64,000 bases of DNA, from positions 3,041,001 through 3,105,000 of the forward strand of contig NZ_VOQR01000001.1 of the NCBI RefSeq assembly GCF_007995065.1. Direction: 5' to 3'. Source of the stretch: Sphingomonas ginsenosidivorax (lineage in GTDB: Bacteria > Pseudomonadota > Alphaproteobacteria > Sphingomonadales > Sphingomonadaceae). The position numbers and the translations under genes were made by a program. The notes under the pieces are model-generated. The model made no database searches and was not told the DNA's origin. It saw nothing but the letters and a program-made list of their open reading frames with translations. Below are positions 44,603 to 53,214 of this stretch, one piece after another; position 1 is the stretch's first letter, and each line of letters starts with the position of its first letter.

Positions 44603-44688
44603 CCGTCACCCCAGCGTAGGCTGGGGTCTTCCGATTGGTGAGCGGAGCGTCCGCCCCACGGAAATCCCAGCCTGCGCTGGGATGACGG
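44603..44688. repeat. Family D palindromic repeat (copy 2), with an extra half unit
   Basis: Arms 'cgtcaccccagcgtaggctgggg' and 'cccagcctgcgctgggatgacgg'; a further right-hand half, 'cccccagccttcgccgggatgacgg', follows at 44703-44727. The 267-base gap holds only repeats. Confidence 0.78.
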
Positions 44689-44736
44689 GTGGGGAGGCGT
44701 GACCCCCAGCCTTCGCCGGGATGACGGATGCCAGGT

Positions 44737-45759
44737 CTAGTGGACCGTGGCGCGCAGGGTGGCGCGGACGCCGGTGTGGGTGGCGTCGTATTCGACGATC
44801 GACTGCAGGCTCTGCGCCATCGCGCGGATGAGCTTGGTGCCGAGGCCGGTGCCGCGCGGGGTGGCGTCGGCGGGCATGCCGCAGCCATCGTCCTCGACCG
44901 CGAGCAGGAACGCATCGCCATCCGCCCGGAGCGCGACGCGGACTTCGCCGGCGCCGAGCGGATAGGCGTATTTGCACGCGTTGGTGACGAGTTCGGTGAC
45001 GATGATGCCGAGCGACACCGCCCGATCGGTCGACAGCCGGATCGGTTCGGCGACGATGCTGAGCGCGCGCGGCAATGCGTCGGTCGACCAGGTCTCGGCC
45101 AGTTCCTCGACCAGCGCGCCGAGATATTCGCGCATGTCGACGCTCTCGACGTCGTTGGTGGTGTAGAGCCGGCGGTGGACCTGCGCGATCGCCTGGATCC
45201 GGCGCTGCGTGTCCTCCAGCGCCTCGCGTGCCGCCGGGTCGACGAGCGCGGTCGACTGCAGCCGGACCATCGCCGAGACCAGCTGCAGCGAATTGGCGAC
45301 ACGGTGGTTGACCTCGCTGAGCAGCGCCTCGAGCCGCGCATTGGTCGCGCGCAGTTCGGCCTCCGCGGTCGCCTTGGCCTGTTCCAGCGTGGCGCGCGCG
45401 CGGACCTGTTCGAACGCGGCGGCGAGCAGGTCGAAGAAATCATTGCCGACGGTCTTCACGACATAGTCGGCCGCCCCGGCTTTCAGCGCGGCGACGGCGA
45501 TGCGGCCCTCTTCCGATCCGGTCACATAGACGATCGGCGGCGTGTCGGGCAGTTTCGCCAGCTCGGCGATCGTCTCCAGCCCGTCCATACCGGGCATGTA
45601 GTGATCGACCGCGATCAGGTCGAAATGGTCGGCGGCAGCGCGCACACAGCCCTCCGCGCCGCCCTCGGCCACGGTCACGTCATAGCCGCGCCGGCCGAGC
45701 GCACGCGCGGCCAGCCGGCGGATACCCGCATCGTCGTCGATATAGAGGACGCGGGTCAC
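44737..45759 (-). CDS. Response regulator-histidine kinase hybrid (REC plus HisKA_2)
   Basis: 340 residues. Residues 1-120 are a receiver domain (VLYIDDDAGIRRLAARAL, phospho-Asp in AVDHYMPGMDG near 52, Thr in VYVTGSEEG, Lys in VVKTVG). A short coiled segment leads to a HisKA_2 histidine box (LLSEVNHRVANSLQLVSAM near 150) and an ATPase domain (SLGIIVTELVTNACKYAYP, VEDDGCGMP, GLGTKLIRAMAQ). GTG at 45759 lies 6 bases after the upstream regulator stop. The fused receiver suggests that its kinase output is set by the partner kinase. Confidence 0.9.
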   Translation of the reverse strand: MTRVLYIDDDAGIRRLAARALGRRGYDVTVAEGGAEGCVRAAADHFDLIAVDHYMPGMDGLETIAELAKLPDTPPIVYVTGSEEGRIAVAALKAGAADYVVKTVGNDFFDLLAAAFEQVRARATLEQAKATAEAELRATNARLEALLSEVNHRVANSLQLVSAMVRLQSTALVDPAAREALEDTQRRIQAIAQVHRRLYTTNDVESVDMREYLGALVEELAETWSTDALPRALSIVAEPIRLSTDRAVSLGIIVTELVTNACKYAYPLGAGEVRVALRADGDAFLLAVEDDGCGMPADATPRGTGLGTKLIRAMAQSLQSIVEYDATHTGVRATLRATVH

Positions 45760-45765
45760 CTAGCG

Positions 45766-46209
45766 TCAGGCCTCGATCTCGGGGACCTGGATCACCGAGA
45801 GGAACAGCCCGAGCTGGCGAATCGCGGTGGCGAAGCTTTCGTAGTTCACCGGCTTGGTGATGTAGACGTTGCAGCCGAGATCGTAGCAGCGCTGGATCTC
45901 GACCTTGTCGTCGGTCGTGGTCAGCACGACGACGGGCGTGCGGCGCAGCGGACTGCCCTCCGCCTTGATCCGCAGCAGGATGTCGGTGCCGCTCATGTCG
46001 GGCAGGTTGAGGTCGAGCAGGATGAGCGCCGGGCCGTTGAGCGCGGGGCCGTCGGGCGCGTTGAACAGGAAGTCGAGCGCGGTGCCGCCGTCGGTGAAAT
46101 GGCGGATCGCGTTGGAGATGCCCGCGCGGCGGATGTTCTTCTCGATGAGGCGGGCATGGCCCTCGTCATCCTCGATCATCACGATGCCGACGGTCTGGTG
46201 TTCGCTCAT
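45766..46209 (-). CDS. Single-domain response regulator (Rcp1/CheY-like)
   Basis: 147 residues: VMIEDDEGHARLIEKNIRRAG, phosphoacceptor Asp in LILLDLNLPDMSGTDIL, VVVLTTTDD and VYITKPVNYESF. No output domain, so it acts by protein contact or as a phosphate carrier. ATG overlaps the upstream kinase gene stop (46206-46209). It sits between two kinases and could shuttle phosphate between them. Confidence 0.93.
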   Translation of the reverse strand: MSEHQTVGIVMIEDDEGHARLIEKNIRRAGISNAIRHFTDGGTALDFLFNAPDGPALNGPALILLDLNLPDMSGTDILLRIKAEGSPLRRTPVVVLTTTDDKVEIQRCYDLGCNVYITKPVNYESFATAIRQLGLFLSVIQVPEIEA

Positions 46210-47714
46210 GCTTTCGGGTCCTGCACGGTCAAAGTCTTGGGAAGGTTGAGGCGGAAGGTCGCACCCTCGCCCAGTTCGGAGGCCAGGTCGATAGTGCCGC
46301 CAAGGCGATAGGCCAGCGCACGCACATGCGCGAGCCCGATCCCCTCGCCCGGCTGGTCCTGCGCGCCCGAGCGGCGGAACAGGTCGAACACGCGGGCATG
46401 GTCGCGGGTATCGATGCCGCGGCCATTGTCGGCGACCGACAGCACCACGCGGCCGCGCTCTTCGTGGCCCGAGACGGTAATGACGCCGGGACGGCCGGGC
46501 TTCAGATACTTGGTCGCATTCTCGATCAGGTTCGACAGGATCTGCTCGATCGCGAGGCGGTCGCTGACGAGCCCCGGGATCGTGCCTTCGACGCTGACCG
46601 TTGCCCCGCGATCGTCGATGATGTGCTGCATCGATCCGCAGATATTGGCGACGATCTCGGCCACGTCGAGCCGCTCGGGCGCAATCACGCGGCGGCCTTC
46701 GCGCGACAGCTTGAGGATCGCGTTGATCAGCCGGTCCATCTTCTGCGTCGAGGTGCGGATGAAGCCGACCGCCTCGGGCAGGTCCTCGCGCACCGCGAGC
46801 CGCGCATCCTCGGTGACGATCTCGGGCGCGGTCGCCTCGGCGCGTTCGAGCAGTTCCTCGAGCGGGGCGACGGTAGCGGCGAGCTCGGCGGTGAAGCCCA
46901 TCACGTTGACCAAGGGCGAGCGCAGGTCGTGGCTGACGATATAGGCGAAGCGCTGGATCTCGTCGTTCGCCAGGCTGAGGTCCGCAGTGCGTTCGGCGAC
47001 CTGCTCCTCGAGCGTCTCGTTGAGCGTGTTGAGGCTGTCGCGCGAGCGGGTGAGGTCGCGGGTGTAGCGCATCACCGTCGTCACCGAGAGGATCGCGACG
47101 ACCAGCAGGATCAGCCCGGCGATGCCGAGCACGATGTAGAACGCGCGGACGCTGCGGACCTGGTCGGCGTCGCGGATCTTCAGCAGGCGGCGTTCCTCTT
47201 GCGCCATGTGCGCGGCGAGCCGGCGGATCGTCATCATCCGCTTCGCATCGGTTTCGGCGAAGAACAGCGCGATTGCCTCGCGCCCGCGACCTTCGCGGAC
47301 CAGCGAGACGGTCAGGTCGCGCTGGCGCTGGAGATCGGCGACGAGCGCGACCAGCCTGGCGTAGCTGGCACGTTGGCGCGGATTGTCGGCGGTCAGCGTG
47401 CTGACGCGGGCCAGCGTCGCGGGCTGCTTCGCGCGGTTTGCGAGGTAGGTGTCGAGGTAGATCGGCGCGCGGGTGATCAGATAGCCGCGGCGCGGGGTCT
47501 CGCCCTGCTCGATCGCAATGCTGGCCTGCGCGATCGCGAGCTCGACCTCATAGGTGTGGTTGACCCAGCGGACATGCTCCTGGTTGCGGCCGGTCAGCCA
47601 GGCGGCGGCGATGCCCGCAGCGATCAGGCTGGCGAACCCGAGGACCATGCAGGCGAGCAGGACGCGACCGATCGGCCGGGTGTTCGCGACGAGCTTGATC
47701 CGGGTCTGGCGCAT
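46206..47714 (-). CDS. CHASE3-domain sensor histidine kinase
   Basis: 502 residues: a first membrane helix (RVLLACMVLGFASLIAAGIAAAWL), a periplasmic CHASE3 domain to about residue 185, a second helix (FYIVLGIAGLILLVVAILSV), a coiled coil with LNTLNETLEEQVAERTADL, then the HisKA box (FAYIVSHDLRSPLVN near 264) and an ATPase domain (LIENATKYL, SVADNGRGID, GIGLAHV). The signal is unknown. It heads the three-gene unit. Confidence 0.93.
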   Translation of the reverse strand: MRQTRIKLVANTRPIGRVLLACMVLGFASLIAAGIAAAWLTGRNQEHVRWVNHTYEVELAIAQASIAIEQGETPRRGYLITRAPIYLDTYLANRAKQPATLARVSTLTADNPRQRASYARLVALVADLQRQRDLTVSLVREGRGREAIALFFAETDAKRMMTIRRLAAHMAQEERRLLKIRDADQVRSVRAFYIVLGIAGLILLVVAILSVTTVMRYTRDLTRSRDSLNTLNETLEEQVAERTADLSLANDEIQRFAYIVSHDLRSPLVNVMGFTAELAATVAPLEELLERAEATAPEIVTEDARLAVREDLPEAVGFIRTSTQKMDRLINAILKLSREGRRVIAPERLDVAEIVANICGSMQHIIDDRGATVSVEGTIPGLVSDRLAIEQILSNLIENATKYLKPGRPGVITVSGHEERGRVVLSVADNGRGIDTRDHARVFDLFRRSGAQDQPGEGIGLAHVRALAYRLGGTIDLASELGEGATFRLNLPKTLTVQDPKA

Positions 47715-47801
47715 CCGCGCGTGCTAGCGCTCTGCCGGGGAGATTGCCAGCGGTGTTCGGATTTCGTTCCGGGCATCGGCGCAGGCGATGCAGCAGGCGC
47801 G

Positions 47802-48566
47802 CTAGAGCAGCAGGTCCTGGGCGCTGGGGCGCCCGACCGCGCCGCCGCCGCTGCGACGGTCCATCTCGGCATTGGCAGTGAAGCGGATGTCGGGATCCCG
47901 GTCGGTGAGGAAGCCCATCAGCGAATCATGGTCGATCTCGCGCCAGCCCTTGCCGCGGTCGGGACCGTAGCGGACGCGCGGGATCAGACCGGGGTTGGTC
48001 GACCATTCGATCAGCTGCGCGACGCTCGCCTCGTTGAGCTGGTCGCGCAGGTGGAACGCCGTGACGTACGCGTCGGGAAACGCGCGGTGCGCAGGCAGCC
48101 CGCGTTCGTGGTCGATGCCGTACGGGCGGCGCCAGTAGCGCAGCACCTGGTTGGAGAAGCTCGGCGAATCGGGCCAGAGCCGGAGCGCGCACTTCCAGGT
48201 GCAGATCCAGTCGGCGCCCTTGGTCAGCGTGGGCGTGCAGAATTGCTGTTCGAAATCGGCGCGGTGCGCGGCGAGCGCGACGCGGCGCGGCCAGGGATCG
48301 AGCACGCGGCGTGCGACGTCGTGCCAGAACGGCGCGTCGGCGACCTGATCGTCGAGGATATGGTGGATCGCCTGCGTCACCGGCGGGATCGGCCGGCCCG
48401 GATTGACGAGGATGCTGCCGCCCTCGCCGTCCAGCTCCCAGCGGCCGTCCTCGCCGAGCGCGACGTCCTGCCAGCCGATCTCGCAGACCCCGTGCGCGGG
48501 CGGGGCGGACCCGGTCGTCTCGAGGTCGACGACGCGGATGATCTGGGGCTGGGGCTTGGGAGGCAT
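47802..48566 (-). CDS. DEDD-type 3'-5' exonuclease (ExoX/DnaQ-like)
   Basis: 254 residues. Exo I motif RVVDLETTG near residue 13, a PPVTQAIHHI stretch, AAHRADFEQQFC for the second acid, and HRAFPDAYVTAFHL with the third acid motif, as in exodeoxyribonuclease X and DnaQ epsilon. The C-terminal part (RYGPDRGKGWREIDHDSLMGFLTDRDPDIRFTA) is a short added module seen in ExoX relatives. ATG at 48566. It acts on DNA, most likely in repair. Confidence 0.85.
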   Translation of the reverse strand: MPPKPQPQIIRVVDLETTGSAPPAHGVCEIGWQDVALGEDGRWELDGEGGSILVNPGRPIPPVTQAIHHILDDQVADAPFWHDVARRVLDPWPRRVALAAHRADFEQQFCTPTLTKGADWICTWKCALRLWPDSPSFSNQVLRYWRRPYGIDHERGLPAHRAFPDAYVTAFHLRDQLNEASVAQLIEWSTNPGLIPRVRYGPDRGKGWREIDHDSLMGFLTDRDPDIRFTANAEMDRRSGGGAVGRPSAQDLLL

Positions 48567-48658
48567 CGGGAGCTAGGTGGGCGTTCGGGTGGAGAATTGC
48601 CAGTTTTTCCGAGCCCGCTCGACGTCGCGACGCGGCGCGCCCAACCCTGGCCACACAT

Positions 48659-48742
48659 CGTCATCCCAGCGAAGGCTGGGATCTTCCCGGGGCGAGTGCC
48701 GCGCTTCCCAACGGGAGACCCCAGCCTTCGCTGGGGTGACGG
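48659..48742. repeat. Family D palindromic repeat (copy 3)
   Basis: Arms 'cgtcatcccagcgaaggctggga' and 'ccagccttcgctggggtgacgg'. Just beyond it is a run of 'atgggg' simple repeats to about 48775, next to the PH-domain gene. Confidence 0.85.
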
Positions 48743-48790
48743 ATGGGGGATGGGGGATGGGGGGTGGGGAAGACTGACGGCGGGACAGCG

Positions 48791-49243
48791 TCAGTCCAGA
48801 TACGCATCCTCGTGGTCGACATCCATCTCGCGCACGCCGCGGCGGCTGCGGGCGCGGTCGACGAGCTTGCGCAGGCCCTCGCGGCGGTCGCGCGCCATGG
48901 GGACGTCGCGCAGCACGAACTCGCCGCCCATCGTGGTGCGGTCGCTCGAGGTCAGGACGATGGTGCCGATGTCGACCATCTGGTTGAGCAACGAATAGCC
49001 GAGCCGGACGTCCTTGATCCGGTAGAGCTCGATCTCGTCGATCGTCTTGAACAGGATGCCGCGCTTCACGATCAGGCGCTGGTCGGTGACCTCGTAGCTG
49101 GCGGCGCGGTTCTTGAGCCAGCGGACGCCGATCAGCACGAAGCCGATTCCAACGAGACAGGTGAGCAACGTCCCCCAGCCGGCGAAGCTGCCGAGCAGCC
49201 AGCGTGCGGTGCTGGACCGGAACTCGTCGACGGGACGTTCCAC
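48791..49243 (-). CDS. PH-domain membrane protein (bPH2, YdbS-like)
   Basis: 150 residues with a membrane helix (TLLTCLVGIGFVLIGVRWL) and a bacterial PH domain (YEVTDQRLIVKRGILFKTIDEIELYRIKDVRLGYSLLNQMVDIGTI), then a charged tail. The start is taken as GTG at 49243 because AAGGAG (49252-49257) is 8 bases upstream; the ATG at 49279 is preceded by no such site. No known substrate. It is separated by 49 bases from the phosphohexomutase gene on the same strand. Confidence 0.8.
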   Translation of the reverse strand: MERPVDEFRSSTARWLLGSFAGWGTLLTCLVGIGFVLIGVRWLKNRAASYEVTDQRLIVKRGILFKTIDEIELYRIKDVRLGYSLLNQMVDIGTIVLTSSDRTTMGGEFVLRDVPMARDRREGLRKLVDRARSRRGVREMDVDHEDAYLD

Positions 49244-49292
49244 GCGTACAACTCCTTGGAAAGCGGGCACGGTACGCATGCCCGTCGGGCTG

Positions 49293-50663
49293 TCAATCGG
49301 CTCGCACGACGCCGCTTTGCGCGAGCTGCGCATCGACCTGTGCGAGCAGCGCGTCGAGCCCGGCCTGGTCGCGCGCCTCGGCCCGCGCTGTCAGCATCGC
49401 CTGCGTGTTCGAGGCGCGGAGCAGCCACCAGCCATCGGGCGTGGTGACGCGCGCGCCGTCGATATGGTCGACGGTCGCTCCCTCCGCGACGAGCCGCGCC
49501 AGCACTTCGTCGACCACCGCGAATTTCCGCTGTTCCGCGACCGGAAAGCGCAGGTCGGGCGTGTTGACGAAGCGCGGCATCGCGTCGAGCAGGTCGGTCA
49601 GCGTGCCGCCCGACAGATGCACCGCGCGGATCAGCCGGATCGCGGCATAATGCGCGTCGTCGAACCCGTAATAGTCGCCGGCGAGAAACACATGCCCGCT
49701 GAGCTCGCCGCCGAGCGGAGCGCCGGTCTCGACCATCCGCGCCTTCATCAGGCTGTGCCCCGTCGCGGCCATGCTGGGGGTGCCGCCGAGCGCGACGATC
49801 CGGTCGAACAGGCCCTGGCTCGACTTGACGTCGGCGACGATCGTCGCGCCCGGCGTCTCACGCAGCTGGGGTTCGACCAGAATGGAGAGGATCTGGTCGC
49901 CCCACAGCACCCGCCCCTGCGCGTCGACCGCGCCGATCCGGTCGCCATCGCCGTCGAAGGCGATACCGAAATGGAGGTTCTTGTCGACGACCAGGCGCTT
50001 CAGGTCGGCCAGGTTGGCCTCGACGCTGGGATCGGGATGATGATTGGGAAAATGGCCGTCGACATCGGCGAAGATCACGTGATGCTCACCCGGCAGGCGC
50101 TGGACGAGTTGCTCGACGACCGGGCCCGACGCGCCGTTGCCGGTGTCCCAGCCGATCCGGTAGGTCCCGCCCGCATAGCCGAGCATGAGCCGGTCGACAT
50201 AGGCGTCCTGGACGTCGGCTTCGGTGACGGCCCCTGCCCCCGCCTCCCAGTCGCCGATGGCGGCGAGGCGGGCGAGGTCCTGGATGTCGTCGCCCGAAAA
50301 TGGCGCGTGGGCGTGCACCAGCTTGAAGCCGTTATAGTCGCCGGGATTGTGGCTGCCGGTTACCTGGATGCCGCCGTCCACCTCTAAGATCGCCTCGGCG
50401 AAATAGAGCATCGGGGTCGGGCCGAGACCGATCCGGACGACGTCGACGCCGCTCGCCACGAGGCCGGCGACCAGCGCGGCTTCGAGGTCGGGGGACGAGA
50501 GCCGGCCGTCATAGCCGACCGCGACTCGGGTCCCGCCCGCGCGGCGGACGCGCGTCGCGAAGCCGCGGCCGGTCGCGTGCGCGTCGGCGGGGCCGAGCGA
50601 CGGACCGACGATGCCGCGGATGTCGTATTCGCGGAGGATTTCAGGGGCGAAGTGATGGGTCAT
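49293..50663 (-). CDS. Phosphomannomutase / phosphoglucomutase
   Basis: Interconverts hexose 6- and 1-phosphates to supply nucleotide sugars. Four domains with catalytic phosphoserine in VTGSHNPGDYNGFK near residue 103, metal loop FDGDGDRIG near 237, sugar loop GGELSGHVF, and phosphate loop RASNTQAM near the C-terminus. ATG at 50663 gives 456 residues. Fits a role in feeding the surface-glycan genes and GalE, though they are not in one operon. Confidence 0.93.
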   Translation of the reverse strand: MTHHFAPEILREYDIRGIVGPSLGPADAHATGRGFATRVRRAGGTRVAVGYDGRLSSPDLEAALVAGLVASGVDVVRIGLGPTPMLYFAEAILEVDGGIQVTGSHNPGDYNGFKLVHAHAPFSGDDIQDLARLAAIGDWEAGAGAVTEADVQDAYVDRLMLGYAGGTYRIGWDTGNGASGPVVEQLVQRLPGEHHVIFADVDGHFPNHHPDPSVEANLADLKRLVVDKNLHFGIAFDGDGDRIGAVDAQGRVLWGDQILSILVEPQLRETPGATIVADVKSSQGLFDRIVALGGTPSMAATGHSLMKARMVETGAPLGGELSGHVFLAGDYYGFDDAHYAAIRLIRAVHLSGGTLTDLLDAMPRFVNTPDLRFPVAEQRKFAVVDEVLARLVAEGATVDHIDGARVTTPDGWWLLRASNTQAMLTARAEARDQAGLDALLAQVDAQLAQSGVVRAD

Positions 50664-50700
50664 GCTGTCGTCGCCGTGTTCAGATCTCAACGTGCCCCTC

Positions 50701-50780
50701 CCCCCGTTCGTCCTGAGCGTAGTCGAAGGACAGTGCCACGAACCTGTCCTTCGACTTCGCTCAGGACGAACGGAAGGGGG
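50701..50780. repeat. Family I paired inverted repeat (copy 2)
   Basis: Arms 'ccccgttcgtcctgagcgtagtcgaaggaca' and 'tgtccttcgacttcgctcaggacgaacgg'. Best-conserved member of the family. It sits between the phosphohexomutase and J-domain genes. Confidence 0.85.
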
Positions 50781-50788
50781 CGGACGGG

Positions 50789-51040
50789 TCAGAGCCGCTT
50801 CAGCAGCAGATCGCGCGCCGCGTTGACGCGCCGCGCGAGGTCCGCCGAGCCGCCGCGATCGGGATGGACGCTCGCCACGAGCCGGCGGTGCGCGGTGCGG
50901 ATCGCGTCCGCGTCGGCGCCGCGGTCGAGTCCGAGAATCGCGCGCGCCTCAGCCTCGTCGGTGACGCCGCGGGGCTTCGGTTTCGGGCGGAGATAATACC
51001 AGGCGAGCCAGATGAAGAGGCCGGCGACGATCCACTTCAC
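50789..51040 (-). CDS. Membrane-anchored J-domain protein
   Basis: 83 residues: an N-terminal membrane helix (WIVAGLFIWLAWYYL), a basic/proline linker, and a compact J-domain (EAEARAILGLDRGADADAIRTAHRRLVASVHPDRGGSADLARRV) with the HPD motif needed to stimulate Hsp70 ATPase. Layout resembles Tim14/Pam18-type co-chaperones. It starts 10 bases after the mipZ stop and is probably co-transcribed. Confidence 0.85.
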   Translation of the reverse strand: MKWIVAGLFIWLAWYYLRPKPKPRGVTDEAEARAILGLDRGADADAIRTAHRRLVASVHPDRGGSADLARRVNAARDLLLKRL

Positions 51041-51050
51041 GCAGCCGCCC

Positions 51051-51881
51051 TCACGCGGCGACGCCGGGTTGCTCGGCGGCGATCTCGGGGAGTTGAAGCG
51101 CAGCCATCATCTCGCGCAGTTCCTGACGCGCGGCGACGTGACCCAGGCCCATCGCGCCGAACTGCTTCGAATCGATCATCGTCAGCCCGGCGGGGAACAT
51201 CTCGCGGTAGATGACGCGTTCGCCCAGACCTGGAATGATGCGGAAGCCGACGCGTTTGGCGAGTTGCGCGAGCGCGTCCGAGACGCGGCGCATGTTGCGT
51301 GCCTCGATATGCTGGAGGCGGTTGCGCAACACGACCCAGTCGATCGTGGTGCCGTCGGCGCGCGCGCGCTGCTTGCGCGCATCCCAGATCAGCTCCGAAT
51401 AGAAGCTGGGGCGCGTCACCTGATAGGTCTCGGGATCGACCTGTCCGATCAGGTCGAAATCGACGAAGCTGTCGTTCATCGGCGTGACGAGCGTGTTGGC
51501 GAGCGCGGCCGCGGTCCGCGCGAACGGATCGTCGCGGCCGGGGGTGTCCACCACCAGGAAATCGGCCTGTTCGGACAGCCCGTGCCACAGATCCTCGAAC
51601 TGGTCCTCGGACTGGTCGGACAACGTCGCGTGGATCGGCATTGGCAGCGGCGCGCCGTTGCGGCGGACGGTCTCGGCGCGGTTGTCGAGATAGCGGCCGA
51701 CGGTGCGCTGGCGGTGATCGAGGTCGAGGCAGGCGACGCGCGCGCCCCGCGCGGCGAGCGCGATCGCGACGTGGACCGCAGTCGTCGACTTGCCCGTCCC
51801 ACCCTTTTCATTGGCGAACACGATGACGTGGGGCGCCTGGGCGGGACTCTGTGCAGAGCTCTGGTCGGGAGCCGTGGGCAA
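51051..51881 (-). CDS. mipZ: MipZ-type ParA ATPase, division-site inhibitor
   Basis: In alphaproteobacteria MipZ forms a gradient from the ParB-bearing pole and stops FtsZ assembly away from midcell. Visible are the deviant Walker A VFANEKGGTGKSTT (residues about 22-33), ACLDLDHRQRTVGRY, LVVDTPGRDD, and VVLRNRLQHIEARN. Start is TTG at 51881 with GAAGGA 8 bases upstream (51890-51895); the first 20 residues are Ser/Gln-rich. 276 residues. Divergent from panC. Confidence 0.9.
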   Translation of the reverse strand: MPTAPDQSSAQSPAQAPHVIVFANEKGGTGKSTTAVHVAIALAARGARVACLDLDHRQRTVGRYLDNRAETVRRNGAPLPMPIHATLSDQSEDQFEDLWHGLSEQADFLVVDTPGRDDPFARTAAALANTLVTPMNDSFVDFDLIGQVDPETYQVTRPSFYSELIWDARKQRARADGTTIDWVVLRNRLQHIEARNMRRVSDALAQLAKRVGFRIIPGLGERVIYREMFPAGLTMIDSKQFGAMGLGHVAARQELREMMAALQLPEIAAEQPGVAA

Positions 51882-51971
51882 TTCGTGGTTCCTTCTGCGA
51901 CGAAGATGGGTTGATAGTCGGTTGCCCCCTTCATAGAAGCCGCGACCGCCTTTATCGAGTAGGAGTTTGCC

Positions 51972-52823
51972 GTGGACGTCGTCCGGGACCTGAATGCCTT
52001 GCGCGCAAGCGTCGCCGCCCTGCGCGGCGGGGACACGCGCATCGCGCTGGTGCCGACGATGGGCGCGCTGCACGCGGGCCATGTCGCGCTGATCGAGGCG
52101 GCGAAGCGGCCGGGGACCAGGGTCGTCGCGTCGATCTTCGTCAACCCGACGCAGTTCGGACCGAACGAGGACCTGTCGCGCTATCCCCGGCGCGAGATGG
52201 CCGATATCCGGATGCTGACCGAAGCGGGCTGCGACCTGCTCTGGCTGCCGTCGGTCGAGACGATGTACCCCGACGGCTTCGCGACGAGCGTGCGCGTGAC
52301 GGGCGTCAGCGACGGCTTCGACGGCGCGTCGCGACCGGGGCATTTCGACGGCGTCGCGACCGTGGTCTCGAAACTGTTCGGCCAGGTCGAGCCCGATGCC
52401 GCCTATTTCGGCGAGAAGGACTATCAGCAGCTCGCGGTCGTCCGCCGCTTCGTCGCCGACCTGAACTTCGCGATCGATATCGTCGGGGTACCGACGCAGC
52501 GCGACGACGACGGGCTCGCGATGTCGTCGCGCAACATCTATCTCGACGACGAACAGCGCCGCCAGGCGATCACGCTGCCCCGCGCGCTGGGCGTCGCGGC
52601 ACGGGCGATCGCGCGCGGCGAGGATGTCGAGCCGGTGCTCGACGATGCGCGCACCATGCTGGCGGCCGCGGGGTTCGAGATCGACTATGTCGCGCTCGCC
52701 GACGCCGAGACGCTGACCGAACATCCGGCGGCGGATCGGCCGCGGCGCCTGCTGGCGGCAGCGCGGATGGGCGGCACGCGGCTGATCGACAATATCGCGA
52801 TCGACCCGGTCGGCCCCGTCTGA
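51972..52823 (+). CDS. panC: Pantothenate synthetase
   Basis: Joins pantoate and beta-alanine with ATP. Motifs are LVPTMGALHAGHVALI (residues about 27-42, HxGH), SIFVNPTQFGPNEDLSRYPR, FGEKDYQQLAVVRRF and MSSRNIYLD. GTG start behind AGGAG. 283 residues. No panB is nearby. Confidence 0.95.
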   Translation: MDVVRDLNALRASVAALRGGDTRIALVPTMGALHAGHVALIEAAKRPGTRVVASIFVNPTQFGPNEDLSRYPRREMADIRMLTEAGCDLLWLPSVETMYPDGFATSVRVTGVSDGFDGASRPGHFDGVATVVSKLFGQVEPDAAYFGEKDYQQLAVVRRFVADLNFAIDIVGVPTQRDDDGLAMSSRNIYLDDEQRRQAITLPRALGVAARAIARGEDVEPVLDDARTMLAAAGFEIDYVALADAETLTEHPAADRPRRLLAAARMGGTRLIDNIAIDPVGPV

Positions 52824-52897
52824 CCTGCCGTTAACCCATTAACCATTTCGTAGCCCGACTCGGTGCAGGCTGCCTCCACGATCATTGGGGGCAGACC

Positions 52898-53194
52898 ATG
52901 GCAAGCAGAGTGAAGAGTGGAAATTTCGTCGTCGAGAGCCGGCTCGCAGCCGCAGCGCGGGGCGACGACCGGGCCTATTACGATCTGGGGATGGTCTATT
53001 CGACCGGGGCCTCGGGGATCGGCGTCGACCTGATCGAGGCGCACAAATGGTTCAACCTCGCCGCGGTCGCGGGCAACGTCGCCGCGCAGGAATGCCGCGC
53101 GGAGATCGCGGAGGACATGACCGCACGCGAGATCTCGGTCGCGCAGCGGGCGGCCAGGGACTGGCTCGGCATGACGCAGCGTAGGGCGGCGTAG
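52898..53194 (+). CDS. Sel1-repeat small protein
   Basis: 98 residues with one clear Sel1-like repeat (AYYDLGMVYSTGASGIGVDLIEAHKWFNLAAVAGNVAAQECRAEIA). These helical repeats usually mediate protein contacts. ATG at 52898. The start is weakly supported by the upstream GGGGG. No signal peptide; function unknown. Confidence 0.8.
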   Translation: MASRVKSGNFVVESRLAAAARGDDRAYYDLGMVYSTGASGIGVDLIEAHKWFNLAAVAGNVAAQECRAEIAEDMTAREISVAQRAARDWLGMTQRRAA

Positions 53195-53214
53195 GCGCGG
53201 CTTCGTCTACTCGC

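Noticed and set aside
47752..47780. GGAAC element (minus strand) as an EcfG promoter for the CHASE3 kinase
   Set aside because: The bases 16-17 positions downstream do not resemble CGTT.
46326..48998. 890-codon plus-strand frame opposite the kinase and exonuclease genes
   Set aside because: Antisense of two well-supported genes and a gap; no domain visible.
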